Made by a program: the position numbers and the translations under genes
Assembly (NCBI RefSeq): GCF_003428335.1
Contig: NZ_CP031704.1
Location: 5,096,071-5,160,070, forward strand
Length of the DNA: 64,000 bases
Direction: 5' to 3'
Source of the DNA: Solimonas sp. K1W22B-7
Lineage (GTDB): Bacteria; Pseudomonadota; Gammaproteobacteria; Nevskiales; Nevskiaceae
Notes under the pieces: model-generated
What the model saw: the letters and a program-made list of their open reading frames with translations, nothing else
The model's database searches: none
What the model was told of the DNA's origin: nothing
In this document: piece by piece, positions 42,905-52,252 of the stretch
Layout: every line of letters begins with the position of its first letter
Numbering within the stretch: the first letter of the stretch is position 1

Positions 42905-43981
42905 ATGGCCGCCAGAATTGCTCGCTGCTTCATGCTTCTACCGCTGGTCACCATGCTGGCCGGCTGCGACTGGGTGGTGCTGCGGCCGGCGGGCGACATC
43001 GCCCTGCAGCAGCGCGACCTGATCGTGGTCTCCACCATCCTGATGCTGCTGATCGTGCTGCCGGTGATGGCCCTAACCGGGATTTTCGCCTGGCGCTACC
43101 GCCAGTCGAACCGCGAAGCGACCTACGACCCCGAATGGCACCACTCGACCCAGCTGGAACTGGTGATCTGGTCGGCACCGCTGCTGATCATCATCGCGCT
43201 GGGCGCGGTAACCTGGATCGCGACCCATACGCTGGACCCCTACCGCAAGCTGTCGCGCCTGGACGCGGCGCGCCCGCTGCCGGCCGAGGTGCGCCCCCTC
43301 AAGGTGCAGGTGGTGGCGCTGGACTGGAAGTGGCTGTTCATCTACCCGGACTACGGCATCGCCAGCGTCAACGAGATGGCGGCGCCGGTGGATGTGCCGA
43401 TCGCGTTCCAGATCACCGCGTCGAGTGTGATGAATTCGTTCTTCGTGCCGGCGCTGGCGGGGCAGATCTACGCCATGCCGGGCATGGAGACGCAGCTGCA
43501 CGCGGTGATCAACAAGGCCGGCGACTACGAGGGCTTCTCGGCCAACTACAGCGGCCACGGCTTCTCGCACATGCGCTTCCGCTTTGCCGGCATGGACGGC
43601 GCCGCCTTCGACGCCTGGGTGGCGAAGGTCCGCGCCAGTGAAGGCACGCTGAGCCGCGAGGAATACCTGCGGCTGGAGCAGCCCAGCGAGCGCCAGCCGG
43701 TGCGCCACTACGGCGCAAGCACGGCCGGGCTGTTCGACGCCATCGTCAACCTCTGCGTCGATCCGACCAAGATGTGCATGCGCGACATGATGGCGATCGA
43801 CGCCCGCGGCGGCCTGGGCAAGGCCGGCATCTACAACGTTGCGCACCTGGCCTACGACCGCTCGCGCAGCCGCCTGGACCGCTCGCAGGACGAGGCCTAT
43901 GTGCTGTCGCTGTGCAGCATCGCCCCCGAAACGATGGCCTCGCCGGCCCCCGACGCGCCGCAGTACGGCAGCGTCCGCTAG
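42905..43981 (+). CDS. cyoA: Cytochrome o ubiquinol oxidase subunit II
   Basis: 358 residues. Lipoprotein signal ending LAGC, two N-terminal helices (LIVVSTILMLLIVLPVMALT and LVIWSAPLLIIIALGAVTWI), then a periplasmic cupredoxin domain (about 125-290) including VVALDWKWLFIYPDYGIAS and SSVMNSFFVPALAGQIYAMPG. As in other quinol oxidases, the copper A ligands of cytochrome c oxidases are missing. First gene of cyoABCD-surf1. A long C-terminal extension (VNLCVDPTKMCMRDMMA) is typical of CyoA. Confidence 0.95.
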   Translation: MAARIARCFMLLPLVTMLAGCDWVVLRPAGDIALQQRDLIVVSTILMLLIVLPVMALTGIFAWRYRQSNREATYDPEWHHSTQLELVIWSAPLLIIIALGAVTWIATHTLDPYRKLSRLDAARPLPAEVRPLKVQVVALDWKWLFIYPDYGIASVNEMAAPVDVPIAFQITASSVMNSFFVPALAGQIYAMPGMETQLHAVINKAGDYEGFSANYSGHGFSHMRFRFAGMDGAAFDAWVAKVRASEGTLSREEYLRLEQPSERQPVRHYGASTAGLFDAIVNLCVDPTKMCMRDMMAIDARGGLGKAGIYNVAHLAYDRSRSRLDRSQDEAYVLSLCSIAPETMASPAPDAPQYGSVR

Positions 43982-43990
43982 AGAAGAACC

Positions 43991-45997
43991 ATGCAAGAAC
44001 GTTCGGAACTGATGCAGATGCTGTTCGGCCGCCTGACGCTGCAGGCCATCCCCTACCATGAGCCGATCCTGATCGGCACCTTCGCGGTCGTCGCGCTGCT
44101 GGGCCTGGCGCTGCTGGCCTACATCCACAAGCTGCGCGCCTGGAACACGCTGTGGAACGACTGGTTCTGCAGCATCGACCACAAGAAGATCGGCGTGATG
44201 TACATGGTGCTGGGCATCGTCATGCTGCTGCGCGGCTTCGGCGACGCCATCATGATGCGCGCGCAGCAGGCGATGGCCTTCGGCGATGCCATGGGCTACC
44301 TGCCGCCGCATCACTACGACCAGATCTTCACGGCGCACGGCGTGATCATGATCTTCTTCGTGGCCATGCCCTTCGTCACCGGCCTGATGAACTACGTGGT
44401 GCCGCTGCAGATCGGCGCGCGCGACGTGGCCTTCCCCTTCCTCAACAACTTCAGTTTCTGGATGACCACCGCCGGCGCGGTGCTGGTGATGATGTCGCTG
44501 TTCGTCGGCGAGTTCGCCACCACCGGCTGGCTGGCCTACCCGCCGCTGTCGGGCATCGCCTACAGTCCCGGGGTCGGGGTCGACTACTACATCTGGGCGC
44601 TGCAGATCGCCGGCGTCGGAACACTGCTGTCGGGCGTCAACCTGCTGGTGACCATCGTCAAGATGCGCGCGCCGGGCATGACGCTGATGAAGATGCCGAT
44701 CTTCACCTGGACGGCGCTGTGCACCAACGTGCTGATCGTGGCGGCCTTCCCGGTGCTCACGGCGGTGCTGGGCCTGCTGTCGCTGGACCGCTACGCCGGC
44801 ACCAACTTCTTCACCAACGACTTCGGCGGCAACGCCATGATGTACGTCAACCTGATCTGGATCTGGGGCCACCCGGAGGTCTACATCCTGATCCTGCCGC
44901 TGTTCGGCGTGTTCTCGGAGGTGGTCTCGACCTTCAGCGGCAAGCGCCTGTTCGGCTACACCTCGATGGTCTACGCCACGGTGGTGATCACGATCCTGTC
45001 GTACCTGGTGTGGCTGCACCACTTCTTCACGATGGGCTCGGGCGCCAGCGTCAACTCGTTCTTCGGCATCACCACCATGATCATCTCGATCCCCACGGGC
45101 GCGAAGATGTTCAACTGGCTGTTCACGATGTACCGCGGCCGCATCAAGTTCGACGTACCGATGCTGTGGACCATGGGCTTCATGTTCACCTTCGTCATCG
45201 GCGGCATGACCGGCGTGCTGCTGGCGGTACCGCCGGCCGACTTCGTGCTGCACAACAGCCTGTTCCTGATCGCGCACTTCCACAACGTGATCATCGGCGG
45301 CGTGGTGTTCGGCGTGTTCGCCGGCATCAACTACTGGTTCCCCAAGGTGGCCGGCTTCAAGCTCGACGAGTTCTGGGGCAAGGTGTCGTTCTGGTTCTGG
45401 CTGGTGGGTTTCTGGGTGGCCTTCGCGCCGCTGTACGTGCTGGGCCTGATGGGCGTGACGCGCCGCGTCAGCCATTTCGAGGACCCCAGCCTGCAGATCT
45501 GGTTCGTGATCGCGGCGATCGGCGCGGCCCTGATCGGCGTCGGCATCTTCGCCTTCCTGGTGCAGATCTTCGTCAGCATCCGCCGCCGCGAATCGCTGCG
45601 CGACCACACGGGCGACCCCTGGAACGGCCGCACCCTGGAATGGGCCACCTCGTCGCCGCCGCCGGCCTACAACTTCGCCTTCACGCCGCGCGTCCACGAC
45701 CAGGATGCCTGGTACGACATGAAGCGCCGCGGGCACCAGCGCCCGGTGAACGGCTTCGTCGACATCCACATGCCGAGGAACACCGCGGCGGGCGTGGTGC
45801 TGGCGGGCATCAGCATGGTCTGCGGCTTCGCCATGATCTGGCACATCTGGTGGCTGGCGATCGCCTCGTTCGTCGGGCTGATCGCGACCACGATCATCCA
45901 TACCTTCAACTACGACCGCGACTACCACATCCATGCCGATGAGGTGAGCCGCGTCGAGAACGACCGCACGCGCCAGCTCGCGGCGCTGCAGGGATAA
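43991..45997 (+). CDS. cyoB: Cytochrome o ubiquinol oxidase subunit I
   Basis: 668 residues. Catalytic haem-copper subunit that reduces O2 and pumps protons. Copper ligands His294 ([11 protein letters not shown], with Glu296 of the D-channel), the His-His pair in [10 protein letters not shown], and haem ligands His429/His431 ([10 protein letters not shown]) are present. Lys of the K-channel is in PTGAKMFNW. The quinone-site residues Arg81, Asp85 ([10 protein letters not shown]) and His108 are present, all offset by ten from E. coli CyoB, so it is a quinol rather than cytochrome c oxidase. Confidence 0.97.
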   Translation: MQERSELMQMLFGRLTLQAIPYHEPILIGTFAVVALLGLALLAYIHKLRAWNTLWNDWFCSIDHKKIGVMYMVLGIVMLLRGFGDAIMMRAQQAMAFGDAMGYLPPHHYDQIFTAHGVIMIFFVAMPFVTGLMNYVVPLQIGARDVAFPFLNNFSFWMTTAGAVLVMMSLFVGEFATTGWLAYPPLSGIAYSPGVGVDYYIWALQIAGVGTLLSGVNLLVTIVKMRAPGMTLMKMPIFTWTALCTNVLIVAAFPVLTAVLGLLSLDRYAGTNFFTNDFGGNAMMYVNLIWIWGHPEVYILILPLFGVFSEVVSTFSGKRLFGYTSMVYATVVITILSYLVWLHHFFTMGSGASVNSFFGITTMIISIPTGAKMFNWLFTMYRGRIKFDVPMLWTMGFMFTFVIGGMTGVLLAVPPADFVLHNSLFLIAHFHNVIIGGVVFGVFAGINYWFPKVAGFKLDEFWGKVSFWFWLVGFWVAFAPLYVLGLMGVTRRVSHFEDPSLQIWFVIAAIGAALIGVGIFAFLVQIFVSIRRRESLRDHTGDPWNGRTLEWATSSPPPAYNFAFTPRVHDQDAWYDMKRRGHQRPVNGFVDIHMPRNTAAGVVLAGISMVCGFAMIWHIWWLAIASFVGLIATTIIHTFNYDRDYHIHADEVSRVENDRTRQLAALQG

Positions 45998-46000
45998 GCC

Positions 46001-46621
46001 ATGAGCGCACACGCCGAAACGACCTTCCCGCCGGACAGCTTCTACGACACCGGCGAGCATCATCCCGAGAACGGGACGATGCTGGGCTTCTGGCTGTACC
46101 TGATGAGCGACTGCCTGGTCTTCGCGGTGCTGTTCGCGATGTACGGCGTGGTCGGCTCCAACTATGCCGCCGGCCCTTCGGCCAAGGACCTGTTCGACCT
46201 GCCGCTGGTGGCGGTCAACACCTCGATGCTGCTGCTGTCGTCGATCACCTACGGCTTCGCGATGCTGGAGATGGCGCGCAAGCGCCAGGGCGCCGTGCTG
46301 GGCTGGCTGGCCGTCACCGGACTGTTCGGCGCGGCCTTCATCGGCCTGGAGCTGTACGAGTTCCACCACCTGATCCACGAGGGCGCGGGCCCGCAGCGCA
46401 GCGCCTTCCTGTCGGCCTTCTTCACGCTGGTGGGCACGCATGGCCTGCACGTCACCTTCGGCATCGTCTGGCTGGTGACGCTGATGGCGCAGGTGAAGAA
46501 GCACGGCCTGACGGTGTCCAACCAGCGGCGCCTGGCCTGCCTGAGCCTGTTCTGGCACTTCCTCGACGTCGTCTGGATCGGCGTCTTCACCTTCGTCTAC
46601 CTGATGGGAGTGCTGCGATGA
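46001..46621 (+). CDS. cyoC: Cytochrome o ubiquinol oxidase subunit III
   Basis: 206 residues with five membrane helices, as usual for Cyo[22 protein letters not shown] is the first, and helix 3-4 residues include [16 protein letters not shown] and [20 protein letters not shown] (signature of subunit III). It stabilises subunit I. Starts 3 bp after cyoB and overlaps cyoD (ATGA). Confidence 0.95.
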   Translation: MSAHAETTFPPDSFYDTGEHHPENGTMLGFWLYLMSDCLVFAVLFAMYGVVGSNYAAGPSAKDLFDLPLVAVNTSMLLLSSITYGFAMLEMARKRQGAVLGWLAVTGLFGAAFIGLELYEFHHLIHEGAGPQRSAFLSAFFTLVGTHGLHVTFGIVWLVTLMAQVKKHGLTVSNQRRLACLSLFWHFLDVVWIGVFTFVYLMGVLR

Positions 46622-47013
46622 GCGCCGTTGACACCGGACACGAACACGACCAGCGCAACGTCCACGGCCACTCCGACGGCGAGGCCCACGGCACGTTCAA
46701 GGGCTACATGACCGGCTTCATCCTGTCGGTGGTGCTGACGGCGATTCCGTTCTGGCTGGTGATGGGCGATGTCATCGCCAGCAAGCAGGCCACGACGCTG
46801 ATCGTCATGGGCTTCGCGGTCGTGCAGATCCTGGTGCACATGGTGTACTTCCTGCACATGAACACCAGCTCCGAGGGCGGCTGGAACATGCTGGCGCTGA
46901 TCTTCACGCTGGTGCTGGTGGTGATCACGCTCGCCGGCTCGCTGTGGGTCATGTACAACATGAACGAGAACATGATGCCGGTCTCGGCGCACGAGATGCG
47001 CAACGCCCCCTGA
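46618..47013 (+). CDS. cyoD: Cytochrome o ubiquinol oxidase subunit IV
   Basis: 131 residues with three membrane helices: [40 protein letters not shown] and [20 protein letters not shown]. Assists oxidase assembly, with the family's [10 protein letters not shown] motif. N-terminus is His/Asp-rich. Its stop overlaps the SURF1 gene start as TGATG. Confidence 0.95.
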   Translation: MSAVDTGHEHDQRNVHGHSDGEAHGTFKGYMTGFILSVVLTAIPFWLVMGDVIASKQATTLIVMGFAVVQILVHMVYFLHMNTSSEGGWNMLALIFTLVLVVITLAGSLWVMYNMNENMMPVSAHEMRNAP

Positions 47014-47747
47014 TGAGTCACAGGGCCGCGCCGCGCTCCACCGCCAGCCTGGTGCTGCTGGGGATCGTCGGCCTGGCCCTGTTCGCGGGACTGGTCGCGC
47101 TGGGCAGCTGGCAGGTCCAGCGCCGGGCCTGGAAGCTGGACCTGATCGAGCGGGTGGATCAGCGCCTGCGGGCTGCGCCGGTCGCCGCCCCGGGGCCCGC
47201 GGACTGGCCCGCCATCAACCGTGGTGACGAGTACCGCCGCGTGTTCGTCGAGGGCGCATTCCTGCATGAACTGGAGACCTGCACCCAGGCGGCGACCAAG
47301 CTCGGTGCCGGCTGCTGGGTGATGACGCCGCTGCGGCAGGCGGACGGCTCGCTGGTGCTGGTCAACCGCGGCTTCGTCGGGCCGGAACGTCGTGACCCGG
47401 CTGCACGCACTGCCGGCCAGCGGACCGGCCCGCAGCGGATCGACGGCCTGCTGCGGCCGAGCGAGCCAGGTGGTGGCTTCCTGCGGCACAACGATCCGGC
47501 CGCCAACCGCTGGCACTCGCGCGACGTCGCCGCGATCGCCGCCGCCCGCGGGCTGCCGGCCGGGCAGGTCGCCCCCTACTTCATCGATGCGGCCGCCACG
47601 GTCGAGGGTGGCCCGGTGGGCGGGCTCACGGTGATCCGCTTCCCCAACAGCCACCTGGTCTATGCGCTGACCTGGTACGGGCTGGCGCTGATGCTGGCCG
47701 GCGGGCTGTTCCTGGTGGGGCGGCGCGAGTGGCGCCTGCGGCATTGA
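47013..47747 (+). CDS. SURF1 family oxidase assembly protein
   Basis: 244 residues. Two end helices (SLVLLGIVGLALFAGLVALG and HLVYALTWYGLALMLAGGLF) flank the periplasmic domain, the classic SURF1 plan. GSWQVQRRAWKLDLIE is the conserved first motif and RFPNSHLVYALTWYGLAL the last. It inserts haem into subunit I of haem-copper oxidases. Here it is translationally coupled to cyoD, so it probably serves the quinol oxidase. Confidence 0.9.
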   Translation: MSHRAAPRSTASLVLLGIVGLALFAGLVALGSWQVQRRAWKLDLIERVDQRLRAAPVAAPGPADWPAINRGDEYRRVFVEGAFLHELETCTQAATKLGAGCWVMTPLRQADGSLVLVNRGFVGPERRDPAARTAGQRTGPQRIDGLLRPSEPGGGFLRHNDPAANRWHSRDVAAIAAARGLPAGQVAPYFIDAAATVEGGPVGGLTVIRFPNSHLVYALTWYGLALMLAGGLFLVGRREWRLRH

Positions 47748-47785
47748 GCTTCCTGCCATGACGGCCAGCGGCTAGGATCGCCCCC

Positions 47786-49129
47786 ATGTCGCTGATCCAG
47801 TCCACCGCCCGGAATCTCTCCCTGCTTGCCTCCATGGGGCAGACGGCCGGCCAGCAGAACATGATGCAGCTGATCCAGCTGCGCTGGCTGGCGGTGTTCG
47901 GACAGGTGCTGACGATCGCCCTGACCACTTCCCTGTTCGGCATCCAGCTGCCGCTGCAGGCGATGTTCGGCATCGTCGGCGGCCTGATCCTGCTGAACCT
48001 GTTCAACCTGGTGCGCCCGCGCCGCAACGGCGAGGTGCGCAACAGCGATCTCATGGCCGGCCTGCTGCTCGACGTGGCCGCGCTCACCGCGCTGCTCTAC
48101 TTCAGCGGCGGCGCCACCAACCCCTTCGTGTTCCTCTACCTGCTGCAGGTCGCGCTCGGCGCGGTCCTGCTGACGCCCCGCTCGACCTGGGTGCTGGTGG
48201 GCGTCACCACCCTGTGCTTCGCCGGCCTGACGCGCTACTACCTGCCGCTGCCGCTGCACTCTGCCGATCCGGGCCGGCTGTTCGAGCTGCACGTCATCGG
48301 CATGCTGGTCTGCTTCGTGCTCGACGTGGCGCTGCTGGTGGTGTTCATGACGCGCATCAACAGCAACCTGCGGCGCCGCGACGCGCGCCTGGCCGACCTG
48401 CGCCAGCAGGCGGCGGAAGAGGACCATATCGTGCGCATGGGCCTGCTGGCCTCGGGCGCGGCGCATGAGCTGGGCACGCCGCTGGCAACGCTGTCGGTGA
48501 TCCTGGGTGACTGGAAGCGCATGCCGCAGTTCCGCGACGACGCCGATCTGCTGCAGGAGATCGTCGACATGGAGGGCGAGGTGCGGCGCTGCAAGGCGAT
48601 CGTCACCGGCATCCTGATGTCGGCCGGCGAGGCCCGCGGCGGCGCGCTGGCACTGACCACGGCGGCGAGCTTCCTCGACGAACTGGTCGGCGAGTGGTGC
48701 AATACCCGCCCGACCGTGGCGCTGGACTACCGCATCGACGACAGCGGCGGCAGCCGCTGGATGAAGGTGCCGATCGTGTCGGACTCCGCACTCAAGCAGA
48801 TCATCTGCAACGTGCTGGACAATGCCGCCGATGCCTCGCCCGCCTGGGTCGGCCTCACTGCCGCCTGCCCCGACGGCCAGCTGAGCCTGTCGGTGCAGGA
48901 CCGCGGCCCGGGTTTTGCGGCGGAAATGCTGGCGCAGGTCGGCAAGCCCTATCAGTCCAGCAAGGGACGCCCCGGCGGCGGCCTGGGCCTGTTCCTGGTG
49001 GTGAACGTGCTGCGCAAGCTCGGCGGCGGCGTCAGTGCCGAGAACCTGCCGGAAGGCGGCGCGCGGGTGACCCTGCGCCTGCCGCTGTCGGCGCTGTCGA
49101 TCGGAGGCGAGGATGAGCGAAGCACCTGA
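47786..49129 (+). CDS. regB: Redox-sensing histidine kinase RegB/PrrB
   Basis: 447 residues, six membrane helices in the first 190. Quinone-site motif SGGATNPFVFLYLLQVA (about 107-123) is characteristic of RegB. H-box SGAAHELGTPLATL has phospho-His227. A conserved redox cysteine, Cys269 (VRRCKAIV), matches Cys265 of Rhodobacter RegB. ATPase motifs are NVLDNAADASP (N) and GGGLGLFLVV (G2). It likely senses the ubiquinone pool or oxygen and phosphorylates RegA. Sited right after the cyo-surf1 operon. Confidence 0.93.
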   Translation: MSLIQSTARNLSLLASMGQTAGQQNMMQLIQLRWLAVFGQVLTIALTTSLFGIQLPLQAMFGIVGGLILLNLFNLVRPRRNGEVRNSDLMAGLLLDVAALTALLYFSGGATNPFVFLYLLQVALGAVLLTPRSTWVLVGVTTLCFAGLTRYYLPLPLHSADPGRLFELHVIGMLVCFVLDVALLVVFMTRINSNLRRRDARLADLRQQAAEEDHIVRMGLLASGAAHELGTPLATLSVILGDWKRMPQFRDDADLLQEIVDMEGEVRRCKAIVTGILMSAGEARGGALALTTAASFLDELVGEWCNTRPTVALDYRIDDSGGSRWMKVPIVSDSALKQIICNVLDNAADASPAWVGLTAACPDGQLSLSVQDRGPGFAAEMLAQVGKPYQSSKGRPGGGLGLFLVVNVLRKLGGGVSAENLPEGGARVTLRLPLSALSIGGEDERST

Positions 49130-49655
49130 GCGTCTGCTGCTGATCGTCGAGGACGACGAGGCCTTCGCGCGCACGCTGAAGCGCTCCTTCGAGCGCCGCG
49201 GCTACCGCGTGCTGCATGCCGCCGATGCCGGCCAGGCGCGCACGCTGCTGCAGGCGGAAACGCCGAGCCACGCGGTGGTCGATCTCAAGCTGGGCTCGGA
49301 GTCGGGCCTGACGGTGGTGCAGCTGCTGCACCAGCAGCAGCCGGAGATGATGATCGTGGTACTGACCGGCTTCGCCAGCATCGCCACCGCGGTGGAGGCG
49401 ATCAAGCTCGGCGCCTGCAACTACCTGGTCAAGCCTTCCAACACCGACGACATCGAGGCCGCCTTCAGCAACGAGCCGGCGGAGCCGCAGCTGCCGGCAA
49501 CCGCGACCCGTCCGACCTCGATCAAGACGCTGGAGATGGAGCGCATCCACGAGGTGCTGGCGGAGACGGGGTTCAATATCTCCGAAACTGCGCGGCGGCT
49601 GGGGATGCATCGGCGGACTCTTGCCCGGAAGCTGGCCAAGCGTTGGGTTCCTTGA
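49113..49655 (+). CDS. regA: RegA/PrrA/ActR response regulator
   Basis: 180 residues, overlapping regB by 17 bp. Receiver phosphoacceptor is Asp57 (VVDLKLGSESG), with the double acidic pocket IVEDDEAF and Lys in YLVKPS. The C-terminal Fis-type HTH NISETARRLGMHRRTLARKL is nearly identical to the invariant RegA DNA-binding helix. The linker contains four prolines in the typical hinge. It is a global activator of oxygen- and redox-responsive genes; the neighbouring cyo genes are an obvious candidate target. Confidence 0.95.
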   Translation: MSEAPERLLLIVEDDEAFARTLKRSFERRGYRVLHAADAGQARTLLQAETPSHAVVDLKLGSESGLTVVQLLHQQQPEMMIVVLTGFASIATAVEAIKLGACNYLVKPSNTDDIEAAFSNEPAEPQLPATATRPTSIKTLEMERIHEVLAETGFNISETARRLGMHRRTLARKLAKRWVP

Positions 49656-49671
49656 AGCGTCTGCTGTAGCT

Positions 49672-49698
49672 CCCTCTCCCCGCCTGCGGGGAGAGGGA
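49672..49698. repeat. CCCTCTCCCC palindrome between convergent genes
   Basis: CCCTCTCCCCGC-ctgc-GGGGAGAGGG hairpin in the 46-bp gap between regA and the ArsC-like gene. Likely bidirectional terminator; same repeat family as at 24351, 21342 and 51000. Confidence 0.75.
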
Positions 49699-49701
49699 GT
49701 G

Positions 49702-50055
49702 TCAGCGGAGCATCTTCAGGATAGCTTCTTCATCCGCCAGCGCAAAACCGGCGTGCACCCACTTTCCTTTCGCAATCACCGGCCGCTTCGCCAGCGAAGG
49801 CTGCGACGACAACAGCGCCGCCGCGTTGCCCGCATTCAACCCTTCGCGCGTCGCCTCGTCGAGCTTGCGCCAGGTCGTGCCCTTGCGGTTGACCACGGTG
49901 TCGACGCCCAGCGCGTCGATCCAGGACTGCGCCAGTTCGCGCGGGAGCCCTTCGGCCTTGAAGTCGTGGAAGCGATAGGCGACGCCCGCCTCGGTGAGCC
50001 GGCGCAGGGTGCGCTGTACCGTGTCGCAGTTCTTGATGCCGTGGACGACGACCAT
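49702..50055 (-). CDS. ArsC/Spx-family reductase, YffB type
   Basis: 117 residues. Thioredoxin-like fold starting VVVHGIKNCDTVQRTLRRL; the CxxS-like motif contains one active cysteine, Cys10 (NCDTV). RPVIAKGKWVHAGF is the conserved Arg-Pro cis-turn of ArsC/YffB proteins. YffB is a glutathione-dependent thiol reductase. It lies 32 bp downstream of mmsB on the same strand, possibly at the end of the valine operon transcript. Confidence 0.88.
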   Translation of the reverse strand: MVVVHGIKNCDTVQRTLRRLTEAGVAYRFHDFKAEGLPRELAQSWIDALGVDTVVNRKGTTWRKLDEATREGLNAGNAAALLSSQPSLAKRPVIAKGKWVHAGFALADEEAILKMLR

Positions 50056-50087
50056 TTCGCAAAGCCCGCAGGAATGAGCCTGCGATT

Positions 50088-50975
50088 TTACTCCGCCTTG
50101 CGATAGAGATTGACGATGCTGGAGAAGTCCTGCGCGCCGGCGTCCTGCGAGTGCAGCGCATAGAGATTGCGCGCCAGCTCGCCCAGCGGCACCGCGCTGC
50201 CGCTGGCGATGGACGCCTCGGTGGCCAGGCCCAGGTCCTTGAGCATCAGGGCGCTGCCAAAGCCGCCGCTATAGCCGCGCGAAGCCGGCACGTTGTCCAT
50301 CACGCCCGGCCAGGGGTTGTACAGCTCCAGCGACCAGTTGCGGCCGGAACTCTTCACCATGATCTCGGACAGCACCTTGGGATCGAGGCCGTTGGCGACA
50401 CCGAGCGCCAGCGCCTCGGCGGTGCCGGCCATGTGGATGGCCAGCAGCATGTTGTTGGCGATCTTGGCCACCTGGCCCGCGCCGCTGCCACCGGCGTGGA
50501 AGATGTTCTTGCCCATGGCGGACAGGTAGGGACGGGCGCGCTCGAGCGCCGCCGTGTCGCCGCCGACGATGAAGGTCAGGGTGCCGGCCGCGGCGCCGGC
50601 GGTGCCGCCCGACACCGGCGCGTCGATGAAGGCCAGGCCGCGCGCCTGCGCGGCTTCGGCGACCTTGCGCGAGGAGACCGGCGCGATGGTGGAGCAGTCG
50701 ATCACCAGGGTGCCGGGCGCGATCTGCGCGACCAGGCCTTCGGTTCCCAGGTACAGGGACTCGACGTGCTTGCTGGCGGGCAGCATCGAGATCACGACCT
50801 CGGCGGCGGCCACGGCATTTGCGGGGCTGGTGGCAACCGTTGCGCCGGCGGCGCGCGCGGCTTCCAGCGCGGCGGGGGCGAGGTCGTATACGGCCAGGGC
50901 GTGGCCGGCCTTGATCAGGTTCTGGGCCATCGGGCCGCCCATGTTGCCGAGGCCGATGAATGCGATTTGAGTCAT
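50088..50975 (-). CDS. mmsB: 3-hydroxyisobutyrate dehydrogenase
   Basis: 295 residues from ATG 50975 (AGAGGAA upstream). Beta-hydroxyacid dehydrogenase with NAD motif FIGLGNMGGPMAQNLIKAG, substrate motif DAPVSGGTAGAAAGTLTF, and catalytic Lys in GSGAGQVAKIANNMLL. Oxidises 3-hydroxyisobutyrate to methylmalonate semialdehyde, the substrate of MmsA encoded upstream. It is separated from the preceding operon genes by a 137-bp repeat cluster. Position and family agree with valine degradation. Confidence 0.93.
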   Translation of the reverse strand: MTQIAFIGLGNMGGPMAQNLIKAGHALAVYDLAPAALEAARAAGATVATSPANAVAAAEVVISMLPASKHVESLYLGTEGLVAQIAPGTLVIDCSTIAPVSSRKVAEAAQARGLAFIDAPVSGGTAGAAAGTLTFIVGGDTAALERARPYLSAMGKNIFHAGGSGAGQVAKIANNMLLAIHMAGTAEALALGVANGLDPKVLSEIMVKSSGRNWSLELYNPWPGVMDNVPASRGYSGGFGSALMLKDLGLATEASIASGSAVPLGELARNLYALHSQDAGAQDFSSIVNLYRKAE

Positions 50976-50995
50976 GAATTCCTCTTGTCTTGTCT

Positions 50996-51103
50996 CCTCT
51001 CTCCCGCTTGCGGGAGAGAGGTCGGGAGAGAGGGTTTCTGTAAATCTTGCAGGAGTTACAGAAACCCTCTCCCTTGATCCCTCTCCCGCAAGCGGGAGAG
51101 GGA
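50996..51103. repeat. Composite palindromic element inside the valine operon
   Basis: CCTCTCTCCCGC-tt-GCGGGAGAGAGG, a central inverted repeat GGGTTTCTGTAA...TTACAGAAACCC (51032-51067), then CCCTCTCCCGC-aa-GCGGGAGAGGG. The architecture matches 24351-24527, so the two are copies of one composite element. It separates the hydrolase and mmsB genes. Confidence 0.78.
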
Positions 51104-51112
51104 AACGCACGT

Positions 51113-52252
51113 CTATGCCACTCCCACCGACGCCAAACTATCCGTCCAAGGCGCCCGGAAATGCTCCGCCACCCACTCCGGCGTCACCTCCGCCAGCGTC
51201 GGCGGCGTCCACTTCGGCGCGTTGTCCTTGTCGATCAGCAGGGCGCGCACGCCTTCGGCGAAGTCCGGGTGGGCGCAGCATTGCAGCGCCACCACCAACT
51301 CCATGCGGAACACCTCGGCAAGGCTCATCGTGGAGGCACGCTCGCGCAGGGCCCAGACCAGGGCCGCCGTGGTCGGCGAGCCAGCGGCGAGCGTCGCGGC
51401 AGCGCGCTTGAGCCAGGGATTGTCGCCGGCATAGCCGGTGATGGCGGCGTAGACCTCGCGCAGGCTGGCGCCGGCGGTGAGGGCTTCGATGGTCTGCGCG
51501 TGCTGCTGCAATGGCGAAGCCGGCAACGAAGCCTGCGCGGCCTCGGCGAAGCCGGCGAGCAGTTGGCTCAGCAGCGCACGATTGGCCCCGGCGGAATCGC
51601 CCCAGTCGGCAGCGGCCAGCTGATCGAAGATCGCCTCCCGATCCGCGGCGCGCACAAAGTAATCCGCCAGGCCCGCCACCCGCAGGTCATGAGCATTGAT
51701 CGAGGCGCCGGTCAGCGCCAGGAACAGGCCCATGCGGCCCGGCATGTTGCGCAGGAACCAGCTGCCGCCGACGTCGGGGAACAGGCCGATGCTGATCTCG
51801 GGCATGGCGACGCGCGAAGTCTCGGTGACGACGCGATGGCTGGCGCCGGCCATGAGGCCGAGGCCGCCGCCCATGACGATGCCGCTGCCCCAGACCAGCA
51901 GCGGCTTGGGATAGCGGTGGATGCGGTAGTCGAGGCTGTATTCCTCGTCGAAGAACGCCATGTTCGCAGCGTTCGGCGGCGGGCCCTGGTGATCCAGGAT
52001 CGCGCGGTGGAGGCTGCGCACGTCGCCACCGGCGCAGAAGGCCTTCTCGCCGGCACCGTGCAGGACCACGCAGGCGATGGCGGGATCGGCCGACCAGCGC
52101 TGCAGCTGCGGATCGAGCAGGCGGATCATCGGCAGGCTCAGGGCGTTGAGCGACTTCTCTGCATTGAGCTGGGCGTAGCCGATGCGCTTGCCGTTGGCCG
52201 CGGTGACTTCGCGGAACAGCACCGGGCTGTCGAGGGGAGCGGTGTCAGCCAT
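51113..52252 (-). CDS. 3-hydroxyisobutyryl-CoA hydrolase
   Basis: 379 residues; longer than enoyl-CoA hydratases, as expected for HIBCH. Crotonase fold with oxyanion motifs GAGEKAFCAGGDVRSLH and GIVMGGGLGLMAGASHRVV, and the catalytic acidic residue in MPEISIGLFPDVGGSWFL. Releases CoA from 3-hydroxyisobutyryl-CoA in valine degradation, making 3-hydroxyisobutyrate for MmsB. Its ATG overlaps the preceding enoyl-CoA hydratase stop by 8 bp. Confidence 0.92.
   Translation of the reverse strand: MADTAPLDSPVLFREVTAANGKRIGYAQLNAEKSLNALSLPMIRLLDPQLQRWSADPAIACVVLHGAGEKAFCAGGDVRSLHRAILDHQGPPPNAANMAFFDEEYSLDYRIHRYPKPLLVWGSGIVMGGGLGLMAGASHRVVTETSRVAMPEISIGLFPDVGGSWFLRNMPGRMGLFLALTGASINAHDLRVAGLADYFVRAADREAIFDQLAAADWGDSAGANRALLSQLLAGFAEAAQASLPASPLQQHAQTIEALTAGASLREVYAAITGYAGDNPWLKRAAATLAAGSPTTAALVWALRERASTMSLAEVFRMELVVALQCCAHPDFAEGVRALLIDKDNAPKWTPPTLAEVTPEWVAEHFRAPWTDSLASVGVA

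Noticed and set aside
43073-46558. 1,161-codon open frame antisense to cyoA-cyoC
   Set aside because: Its translation is rich in His, Arg, Gln and Val with no domain pattern. It is the mirror of strongly recognised oxidase genes, and long antisense frames are expected in high-GC DNA.
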